From contig SFKI01000040.1 of NCBI GenBank assembly GCA_004554775.1, positions 1 to 20,799 of the forward strand: a DNA stretch of 20,799 nucleotides. Direction: 5' to 3'. The notes beneath the pieces were generated by a model. That model was given only the letters and a program-made list of their open reading frames with translations, made no database searches and had not been told where the DNA came from. Source of the DNA: Subdoligranulum variabile (GTDB lineage: Bacteria > Bacillota > Clostridia > Oscillospirales > Ruminococcaceae). Below, piece by piece: positions 14,115 through 20,799 of the stretch (the stretch's first letter is position 1; each line of letters begins with the position of its first letter). A program made the position numbers and the translations under genes.

Positions 14115-15244
14115 TTACACAATGTAAGCGGCAAGGTCGCTCATATGTTCAACATTTTCCCACGGAAAATCCTCGCGCCCGAAGTGACCGCCCGCCGCCG
14201 TGCGGCTGTACATGGGGTTCAGCAGGTTCAACTGCTTGATGATGCCCGCAGGGGTCAGGTCATACGCCTTGCGCACCGCTGCTGCCAAACAGTCATCCTC
14301 GCAGATGCCGGTGCCGAAGGTGTTCACATCCACCATGACAGGGTCTTTTTCCCCGATGGCATACGCCAGCGTGACCTGACAGCGGTCGGCAAGATGGGCG
14401 GCGACCATGTTTTTGGCAATGTACCGCGCCATATATGCGCCGCTGCGGTCCACCTTGGTGGCATCCTTGCCGCTGAACGCACCGCCGCCGTGGGGTGCAA
14501 AGGTGCCGTAGCTGTCCACCATGAGCTTGCGCCCGGTCAAGCCGGTATCGTGCACAAACTTACCGCTGGGGTTCAGGATGATTTCCGCGTCGTCGGCGGG
14601 CATACCGTCAAAGGCCAGCGGGAACACATATTCGTCCAGCAAATCTGCCAGCTTGTCCATATCGGTATCCTCTTTGTGCTGCACAGAAACGACCACTGTG
14701 GTGATGCGCACGGGGGTATCGCCGTTGTATTCCATCGTGACCTGCACCTTGCCGTCCGGGCCGATGTCGGGGATAACGCCGGCGCCGCCACCACAGGCAT
14801 GGGCAGATATTCGGGCGTTTCGTTGCAGGCGTAGCCAACCATAACCCCCTGATCGCCCGCGCCGAGGGTGTCCTCGTCCTCTCCCTCAGCCAATTCCGGC
14901 TCGACAGCGCCCGCAATGTCGGGGCTTTGGTCGTGGATGTAGCAGTCGATTTGGTACGCCTTCGGGTCATAGCCGACATCCCGCAGGGTGTCGCGGACGA
15001 TGTTGAACACATCCGGCTTAGCGCTGGTCGTGATTTCGCCCGCCACAATGATGTGACCGTGGGTTGCCATTACCTCACAGGCCACGCGGCTGGCGGGATC
15101 ATGCTGCAGACAGGCGTCCAGTACGCTGTCGGCAATGAGGTCGCACAGCTTGTCGGGATGCCCGCGCATGACGGATTCTGCGGTGTAAAAACGGGGATGC
15201 TCGTTTTCTTTCATGGTTTCAGTGTTTTCAAAAATGTCGTTCAT
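14115..15244 (-). pseudogene. metK: S-adenosylmethionine synthetase, frame broken near 14775-14795
   Basis: MetK makes S-adenosylmethionine from methionine and ATP. From ATG 15244 (AAGGAG eight bases upstream) the first frame carries YTAESVMRGHPDKLCDLIAD and GDQGVMVGYACNETPE, up to YLPMPVV. The match then continues in another frame from GVIPDIGPDGKVQVTMEY through GGGAFSGKDATKVDRSGAYM to the end. Normal MetK has about 15 helical residues between these points (LAHRL...VRK-type). Only about eight bases remain there, so a loss of about 40 bp would both remove the helix and shift the frame. The first frame stops at 14573. A chromosomal metK surely exists elsewhere. Pairing metK with a methyltransferase on one element is notable. 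Confidence 0.85.
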
Positions 15245-15282
15245 AGGTTCTTCTCCTTGCTTGTTGGATGATTTCGGACAAA

Positions 15283-15310
15283 GGAAAAAGCCCGCAGGCG
15301 GGCTGCGGGC
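15283..15310 (-). terminator. Rho-independent terminator after the DUF3846 gene
   Basis: On the minus strand, GCCCGCAG, a five-base loop CCCGC and CTGCGGGC form an 8-bp G+C-rich stem followed directly by TTTTT. It starts 19 bases after the DUF3846 stop and ends about 40 bases before metK, so the adhesin/DUF3846 transcript probably ends here. A shorter overlapping stem, AGCCCG/CGGGCT, competes with it. Confidence 0.85.
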
Positions 15311-15329
15311 CAGGATGGTGATATTCATA

Positions 15330-15737
15330 TCAGCGCTCCGGGGATTCTTTTGTTTTGGGCGGCGGAGCCATAACGCGGGTATATTCTTCCGGCGTGGTGT
15401 GTTCCACGCACAGGGTCTTGCCCAGCAGGAAAAACAGCTGCGGGTCGTGGTACATTTCTTCGTAGTGTTTCATCTGCTTGGGCGTAAGGTCAGTAAAATC
15501 GTCGCGGGTCAGGCCGCAGACGAAAAATGTGCCGTGGATAATGTCATAGTCGCCCAGCATACGGTTCAGCGGCAGGTTTTCTGCAATGCCGTTATCGTTG
15601 CAGACGATGCAGGCGCTATCCCGCCAAGGGTACACTGCCTCGATGGTGCCGCCGACAACTGCCTGCTCGGCTTCAAGGGTGTGCTCGATGTCTGCCTCGC
15701 GGGGGTATTTTCCGGGTTCAACGATCAGCACTTTCAT
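15330..15737 (-). CDS. DUF3846 family protein
   Basis: A 135-residue protein starting MKVLIVEPGKYPREADIEHT, which matches DUF3846, a family of small proteins of unknown function carried by Firmicute phages and elements. Family features are the opening VxVxPG-type strand, GGTIEAVYPWRDSACIVCND, and a late GTFFVCGLTRDDFTDLTPKQ. No catalytic residues or membrane segments can be named. ATG 15737 has AGGAGG six bases upstream and overlaps the end of the adhesin gene by 20 bases, so the two are coupled. A strong terminator follows. Confidence 0.85.
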   Translation of the reverse strand: MKVLIVEPGKYPREADIEHTLEAEQAVVGGTIEAVYPWRDSACIVCNDNGIAENLPLNRMLGDYDIIHGTFFVCGLTRDDFTDLTPKQMKHYEEMYHDPQLFFLLGKTLCVEHTTPEEYTRVMAPPPKTKESPER

Positions 15738-18700
15738 CGGCATCCTCCTCATCAGAAGTTTCTTTCGGCGCATTTTTTTGCTTAACGGTCAGCAGCACGA
15801 TGCCTGTTGCAGACGCAAGGGAAACGACCACAATAGCCAGCAGCGGGAAACCATCTCCTGTCTGCGGGAGGGTCTGCACCTTATGCGGCGTAGGCGCAGG
15901 AGTAGGCGCAGGGGTTGCAGCGGGCGTTGGCTGTGGTGTGGGAACAGGCGTGGGCGCGGGGGTTTCTTCGCGGGGTGTGGCTTCGTCTATCATCTGAATT
16001 GACCGCTTGTCGGCGCGTGTCCATTCGGCATCGGCATTTTCGCGGACGAACAGGCAAATATTTTCGTCTGCCTGCTGTACCTTGAACTGCACCGAGTTTG
16101 CAATTTCAAAGCCAGCCGGGGCGGCATCCTCGGTCAGGGTGTAGATGTACTCCTTGCTGTCGTCCGACAGCTTGATAAATGCATCCGAAACGGGAACACG
16201 GTGAGTTTTGTAGTCGGTTATCCAAGTGTCAATAACTTCGCCGCCAGCATCACGGATCGTCAGCGTAGCACCCGGCAGCAGATTACCCGCAATGTCCGTT
16301 TTGTCGATATCCAACACAGGCGCATCCTGCATGATGATTGTGGCATTGTCGAGTTTTGCCCAATCATCGTCGGATTTTACATATACCTCATTGACCTGCT
16401 CTGTACCTTCCTGCACCAGCTTGAACACGATGCTTTCGGCTTCGGCATAGCCGTCCGGGGCACGTTTCTCCGTCAGGGTGTACGCTTTTTCCAGATCCAG
16501 ACCTCGCACGGTGTGCGGCGTTTTTGTAGAAATCCAGCCCTCAATAAGATTGCCGTCAGTATCACGGATTTCCAGCTTCGCACCGGGCAGTTCCTTTCCG
16601 TTGGTGATGTCCTGCTTGGAAATGTCCACACTGGTGCGCAGGTTGGTGTTTGTACCGTCCACGACCTGCCACGCGATTTGCTGACCCTCGTAGGTGAACT
16701 CTACATCCACAGGGGTGCTGTCCAGCAGGTAACCCGCAGGGGCGGTGATTTCCACAATGCGGTATCTGCCGCTGTTCTCGCGGCTGGTGCTTCGCGGACC
16801 TGCAGGGTCAATGTAATATTCGCCGCGAATCGGCACGTCCACATCAAACCAAGTAAAGCCGCTGGCGTTGGTTGTGCTACTGGTGGCCAGCTTTGTACCG
16901 GCGTCCAGCAGCTTTGTACCGTCCGCGGAATAAATGTCATCCACGGTGTAGAGTTCATACACCGCACCGGGCAGATAGGTCTGCGCCTCACGGTCCTGCT
17001 TGTAAATGCCTACACCGATTTTGCCAACCTTGTCACCGGGCTTTTCAGGAACCGGCAGAACCCGCGCATTTTCAAACACAAGCGTCTGCCCATTCTTGTG
17101 GGCATCCGAGGCGTTCTTTACATTCACAATGCTGTACGAACATTCCTTGTCGCCGTCCTGCTCGTGGCTGACGATGGCTTTTGCCAGCACAATGTCATTT
17201 TTCTGGTTGTCCCAGCCGAATTCCACAGTGTAGCTCTGCTGGGTCAGTACAAAACCATACGGCGCTTGAACCTCGGTAATGGTGTACTTACCCAGCGGCA
17301 GGGTCACGGTAACTTCGCCTTTGGTGCCATCATGGGAAACTTTCAAGAAATCATAGGTTGCCTGCGTGCGGGTGGGGCTGAATTTTACTTCATCCACCTG
17401 ACCTTCCGCGCCGGTGGTAACAGTTGCCACCAAATCGCCGGATTTGTACCAGTAGGTACCTTGACGGTCTGGTGTGGCAATGTCGGCTGCAGCGTGAATT
17501 TCGTACACTGCGCCTGCGAGACTATCTTGCGTGTAGATGAACTGACCATCCTTGTAATCGGTCAAGACATTGCCCAGCTTACGGATGGTAAGCTGACCGA
17601 GTGTTTCGTGATTGCAGTATTTTTCCGTGACGATGTACTCATCCATATCGTTAGTAGCATTGCCCACGACCTGCCAGACGCGGTCGGATTTGATTTCAAA
17701 TTCTACCGAGTAGGCAGGATCGTTGAAATAGCCTTCCGGACCTTGCAGTTCCTCAATGAAATAGCGCCCCAGCGGAAGTTTTTCGGGTGTTTTCATAAGC
17801 CCGTCTGCATCGGTGTAGAACACATCCGTTTTCTTGGTGGCGCTGCCGCTGGCTGGGTCAATCATGGAAATGCGGGTCTTATTACCCTTGTCATCTAATT
17901 TGTACAAGGCAAAAGAGGTGTTTGCGATTTTGACTGCCTTTCCGGTTTCGGTGTCTGTCTTGATGAGCTGCAAATAGCCTTCCAGTTCCTCATCCAGCAC
18001 ATTAAAGGTCATGTAGTTGCTGCTGGCGATGGTGACGCTGCCTGCGGGAACTGTAAATCGGCTCTGCGGGCTGTTGGCGTCTACCGTCACGATGAACGGG
18101 TCGCACTGGAACACATCCTTGGGGATGGTGGTTTCCACGACAAGGTACTGCCCATACGGCAAGCCTTCGACGCGGAAAATGCCTTCATCGTTGGTGAACA
18201 TTTCTCCCAGCCTATACTCAGCGGGTTGATCCGTGGGCATCCAGCCGTTGCCCCTGCCGTTGGCATAGTCGCCGTCTGCGGTCAGCGTGGCATTGTAGGC
18301 GTTGACCGTATCGGTGCTGCTCTCGAACATATTGGCGATGGCTTGCCCTTCGGCGGTGAAATCGTACTTGAGCGTCAAATTATCGTAGTTATCCTTGCGG
18401 TAGGCAGATAAGACGCTGGCGGCATCGTAGCTGCCATCCGGGTTCTGCTTGAACTGCGCGGCCTTGCTCAGTTTAGAGATGCGGTAAACGGTGAAGCCCG
18501 CACCTTCCAACTTCAGCGCCGGGGAGGGCTGGCCTGTGGTCGAAACCAACTTCTGCAAACTAAAGCCGGATTTGAGGACTTCGTCTTGGCTCTCCTGCTC
18601 GGCGTGGATGTGGTAGGTAGCCTCATCCGCATAAGACAGCATTTTGTAATGATTGACCTCATCGCAGAGGTAGCCCTTGGCATAGGACAGATAATAGCCA

Positions 18701-20799
18701 TCCCACGCCTTGCTGCCGTTCAGCTTGCGGCTCTCGGCCACAGCAGAATACTGGTTTTTGTAGATGTAGTCGGTGTACTCGCCGCCCTTAGTGGCAAGGC
18801 TGCTGTACTTGCCTGTGCGTTCGAGCTTTTTGTTCAAAAGCGGATACTTCCCGGTAATATACAGCTTTCCGTTTCCGTCGATGGGCAGCACCAGTCCTGT
18901 GGCGCGTTCCACAAGGTAATATCTGCCCATATACAGGTTGGCAAAAGCCAGCTTTCCGTCTGTGATTTTGGCAGACGCTACCAGCCGGTCTTTCTGCAAA
19001 ATGGGCAGGTAATCGGTATCCCAGCCGCCGTTGGTGAGAACCGTAGCACGCCAAAGGGGCGTACCGTTGGCATCGGTGATTTTGGAGTAATCCACCACAC
19101 CCGAAACACCGTCCGGGTGTTCAATCGTGTCAGCGGCGTACAGATCGTACACAGCACCTTCCAACGTGGTATCTCCGTTGCTGCCCGCAGCCAGATACCG
19201 CGCGGCGTCCAAGTCCACTTTTGTCAGCAGAATATTGCCGAGGACACGGTCGTTCTGCATCTTGCCGGCATTGGTGTGCATAGTGTAGGAATCTTCGTTG
19301 TTGGCAATGCCGGTGTGGTCTGTGGCGTAGGTCTTATCTGCGTTGCGGCTGCCAAAAGTGATGGTTACCACACCCTCGCCGGTGTCGATAAGGGTGCCGC
19401 CGCTGTTGGTCGTAGTAATGTCGGCGTTATAATCGGCGTTGCCCAGCCAAATCGTTTGACCGTCCAACGCTTTCGTGATTTCAAAGGCATACGCCCGCTT
19501 GCCCAGCACAGAGCCTGCCGTGCCGGGAGTGTTCACATCCGTCCAATCGCCGTAGTACCCGCTGGGTGCGCGGCTCTCCACAATAACAAACTTGCCCTCA
19601 TTGCGCTGGGTGTAGAATAAATCATCCGAACCGCCCGCATAGTCGCTGTGGTTGATGACCTTGTAAGTGCCATCTGCTTGGCGTTCAACCTTGTATTGGT
19701 TGTACCCGCCTGCCGGAATATAACACTGCCGAACCACATCCCACTCGAAAATCTTAAACTCGGCATCACCCTTGATGCGCTGCTTGGTTTCGCTGTCGAT
19801 TTTGTCGATGCTGACTTTTACCGACCATTCATCGTTTTTCATCGGGTAGTCGTTCGAGCTATTGGCCGGAACCGTAATGGTCTGGTGGCTTCCCAGCGCG
19901 CCGGGCGTGCTGTCAAAACCGTGCGGGATGGTGACCTCGTCATAGCTGAATGTAATATTGGCAAGCTGCGCCCGCGCTGAGGCAATAGCAGCATCCACCA
20001 TGCCCTGCGCCTCGTTCTGCAGCTGCCCGATAGCCGCATTCTTGGCAGCTTCTGCTGCGGCGTCTGCTTCTGCTTGGCTGGTGAACGGTCCTTCCTGCCC
20101 GGAAAGCGTACTGGTGCTGGTCTTGGACACCTCATAGTGAACCGTCCATGTGGCAGAAACATCGCCGCCGTTGAGGTGAAAACTGTCATCCTGTGTGTGA
20201 CCGCTTGTGGTAATGGTTTGTACCCCGGCAGGAGTCATCTGCCAGCTGCCGCCGTCCACATTGCCGCCGGTCCGGCTGGGCGTGACGGTAATGACCGCCC
20301 CGTCCACCTTTTCCAGCGTGTTCAGCTGGTACTTGTCGGTATTGACAGTGAATGTCAGATCAAAGCTGCCGCCGGCAGTCTGGGCGGGAGCTGTCCATGC
20401 AGCGGAATAGTACTTCGGTTCCGGAACACTCGGCACATCCGGGATCTCAGTGCCGCCTGCGATTTCCTCACCAACCAGCGCCACAACCTGCCACGCATAC
20501 CCTGCGGGCGGGTTATAGATGTAGGTGTAGTAGCCGTTTTCCCCGGACTGCGCATCTGTACCGTTTACCAGTTCTTCTGCAGCAGCAATATAGGTCTGCG
20601 CTACGTAGCTGTCGGGATAGTTTTCCATGATCCACTGCTGGGTTTCATCGTAAAGGCTGCCAAGGATGTCCGGCTGTTCTTCACAGCCTTCAGGATCATC
20701 TTCAAGGCTTGCCACAACAGGACGGTCATCCAGCATATCCAGACTCAGCTGGCCAAGACCACCCCAGATGTTGACCTGGTTTGCATAGTGGTTGCCGGG
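15718..20799 (-). CDS. Giant SpaA/Cna-B repeat surface protein with LPQTG anchor (5' end outside window)
   Basis: The frame is open to the right edge, giving 1693 residues without the true start or signal peptide. The N-terminal part contains ANQVNIW (about 20752-20784), resembling the Gln side of a thioester adhesin domain, and an Ala-rich helical stretch (about 19950-20090). About eight SpaA/Cna-B domains follow, starting near 19826, 19235, 18574, 17986, 17607, 17022, 16642 and 16324. They show KxD-type lysine strands (SIDKIDSE, QLIKTDTETG, DISKQD, DIDKTD) and closing TLTE or VE-x-APxGY motifs, as in self-forming isopeptide bonds. A Pro/Thr stalk precedes LPQTG (15856-15870), a membrane segment and an acidic tail. 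Sortase would fix it to the wall. A mating or host-adhesion role is inferred. Confidence 0.92.
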   Translation of the reverse strand, partial: PGNHYANQVNIWGGLGQLSLDMLDDRPVVASLEDDPEGCEEQPDILGSLYDETQQWIMENYPDSYVAQTYIAAAEELVNGTDAQSGENGYYTYIYNPPAGYAWQVVALVGEEIAGGTEIPDVPSVPEPKYYSAAWTAPAQTAGGSFDLTFTVNTDKYQLNTLEKVDGAVITVTPSRTGGNVDGGSWQMTPAGVQTITTSGHTQDDSFHLNGGDVSATWTVHYEVSKTSTSTLSGQEGPFTSQAEADAAAEAAKNAAIGQLQNEAQGMVDAAIASARAQLANITFSYDEVTIPHGFDSTPGALGSHQTITVPANSSNDYPMKNDEWSVKVSIDKIDSETKQRIKGDAEFKIFEWDVVRQCYIPAGGYNQYKVERQADGTYKVINHSDYAGGSDDLFYTQRNEGKFVIVESRAPSGYYGDWTDVNTPGTAGSVLGKRAYAFEITKALDGQTIWLGNADYNADITTTNSGGTLIDTGEGVVTITFGSRNADKTYATDHTGIANNEDSYTMHTNAGKMQNDRVLGNILLTKVDLDAARYLAAGSNGDTTLEGAVYDLYAADTIEHPDGVSGVVDYSKITDANGTPLWRATVLTNGGWDTDYLPILQKDRLVASAKITDGKLAFANLYMGRYYLVERATGLVLPIDGNGKLYITGKYPLLNKKLERTGKYSSLATKGGEYTDYIYKNQYSAVAESRKLNGSKAWDGYYLSYAKGYLCDEVNHYKMLSYADEATYHIHAEQESQDEVLKSGFSLQKLVSTTGQPSPALKLEGAGFTVYRISKLSKAAQFKQNPDGSYDAASVLSAYRKDNYDNLTLKYDFTAEGQAIANMFESSTDTVNAYNATLTADGDYANGRGNGWMPTDQPAEYRLGEMFTNDEGIFRVEGLPYGQYLVVETTIPKDVFQCDPFIVTVDANSPQSRFTVPAGSVTIASSNYMTFNVLDEELEGYLQLIKTDTETGKAVKIANTSFALYKLDDKGNKTRISMIDPASGSATKKTDVFYTDADGLMKTPEKLPLGRYFIEELQGPEGYFNDPAYSVEFEIKSDRVWQVVGNATNDMDEYIVTEKYCNHETLGQLTIRKLGNVLTDYKDGQFIYTQDSLAGAVYEIHAAADIATPDRQGTYWYKSGDLVATVTTGAEGQVDEVKFSPTRTQATYDFLKVSHDGTKGEVTVTLPLGKYTITEVQAPYGFVLTQQSYTVEFGWDNQKNDIVLAKAIVSHEQDGDKECSYSIVNVKNASDAHKNGQTLVFENARVLPVPEKPGDKVGKIGVGIYKQDREAQTYLPGAVYELYTVDDIYSADGTKLLDAGTKLATSSTTNASGFTWFDVDVPIRGEYYIDPAGPRSTSRENSGRYRIVEITAPAGYLLDSTPVDVEFTYEGQQIAWQVVDGTNTNLRTSVDISKQDITNGKELPGAKLEIRDTDGNLIEGWISTKTPHTVRGLDLEKAYTLTEKRAPDGYAEAESIVFKLVQEGTEQVNEVYVKSDDDWAKLDNATIIMQDAPVLDIDKTDIAGNLLPGATLTIRDAGGEVIDTWITDYKTHRVPVSDAFIKLSDDSKEYIYTLTEDAAPAGFEIANSVQFKVQQADENICLFVRENADAEWTRADKRSIQMIDEATPREETPAPTPVPTPQPTPAATPAPTPAPTPHKVQTLPQTGDGFPLLAIVVVSLASATGIVLLTVKQKNAPKETSDEEDADESADR
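15744..15749 (-). promoter_or_regulatory. Ribosome binding site of the DUF3846 gene, inside the adhesin reading frame
   Basis: AGGAGG on the minus strand, six bases before ATG 15737. The same bases are read as acidic codons (EED) in the tail of the adhesin. It decides the start against upstream in-frame ATG codons. Confidence 0.75.

Larger units (their letters stand above)
1..20799 (-). mobile_element. Internal part of a Tn1549-like integrative and conjugative element
   Basis: The window holds a full set of conjugation functions in one orientation: VirB4, PrgI, VirB6-like, VirB2-like pilin, VirD4, relaxase, MobC, PcfB and a candidate oriT, plus replication-type proteins (DUF6017, DUF3991/Toprim) and cargo (DNA methyltransferase, metK, LPQTG adhesin). 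Gene order and families match the conjugative elements common in gut Clostridia. Both ends are open: VirB4 runs off the left edge and the adhesin off the right, so the boundaries, integrase and att sites lie outside. Several genes are damaged, so the copy may no longer move by itself. A plasmid with the same module cannot be excluded, because no integration genes are visible. Confidence 0.88.

Noticed and set aside
14775..14795. Programmed frameshift in metK
   Set aside because: About 15 conserved residues are missing, so re-reading the frame would not restore MetK.
15885..15970. DNA tandem repeat in its own right
   Set aside because: The repetition is the Pro/Thr-Ala-rich stalk of the LPQTG protein, a usual feature of wall-anchored proteins.
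16201..17898. Long plus-strand open frame (565 codons) opposite the adhesin
   Set aside because: Antisense shadow of repetitive SpaA-domain coding sequence.

Overview
The window is a 20.8-kb piece of an integrative and conjugative element (ICE) of the Tn1549-like / gut-clostridial type. All credible genes are on the minus strand. The high G+C content, the PrgI/VirB4/VirD4 transfer set, the PcfB, DUF6017, DUF3991-Toprim, DUF4314 and DUF3846 proteins, and a large SpaA/Cna-B LPQTG surface protein together suggest a gut Firmicute, probably Oscillospiraceae (Faecalibacterium or Subdoligranulum-like). That host call is an inference from protein families. No integrase, excisionase, attachment site, resistance gene, rRNA, tRNA or CRISPR array was seen.

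Layout in transcription order, right to left. 20799-15718: 5'-truncated giant surface adhesin with about eight SpaA-type repeats and an LPQTG anchor. 15737-15330: DUF3846 protein, followed by a clear rho-independent terminator. 15244-14115: S-adenosylmethionine synthetase (metK), broken by a frameshift or deletion. 14114-10222: replication and DNA-metabolism block (Toprim/DUF3991 primase-like protein, a possible 12-codon leader, HTH/DUF6017 replication-type protein, a conserved unknown, a beta-helix YdcK-like protein and a DNA methyltransferase). 10145-9807: DUF7768-like protein. 9806-9742: probable oriT with a perfect 20-bp palindrome. 9741-7072: MobC, relaxase, DUF4314 and the PcfB adaptor. 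7071-4969: ArdC-like protein, a small conserved protein and a DUF4240 gene with an early stop. 4920-1: VirD4 coupling protein, VirB2-like pilin, VirB6/TrbL (frameshifted), PrgI and VirB4 (running off the left edge).

The genes fit one conjugation programme. MobC and the relaxase process oriT, PcfB and VirD4 deliver the relaxosome to a VirB4/PrgI/VirB6/VirB2 channel, and the surface adhesin may help cells pair. The methyltransferase, metK and ArdC-like protein may protect or modify incoming DNA. Most genes overlap or abut and look translationally coupled. Many share a start-site module with GATGC(C) between the Shine-Dalgarno sequence and the start codon.

The most notable feature is that the copy looks damaged. 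There are two internal frame breaks (metK, virB6), one nonsense codon (DUF4240), two probable in-frame losses (DNA methyltransferase, VirD4) and a doubtful VirD4 start, while neighbouring genes stay intact. Either this is a decaying element or the assembly lost short segments. Other items worth checking are the oriT palindrome beside a mobC start codon held in a hairpin loop, and a duplicated GAATC/GATTC hairpin at the end of the methyltransferase gene.
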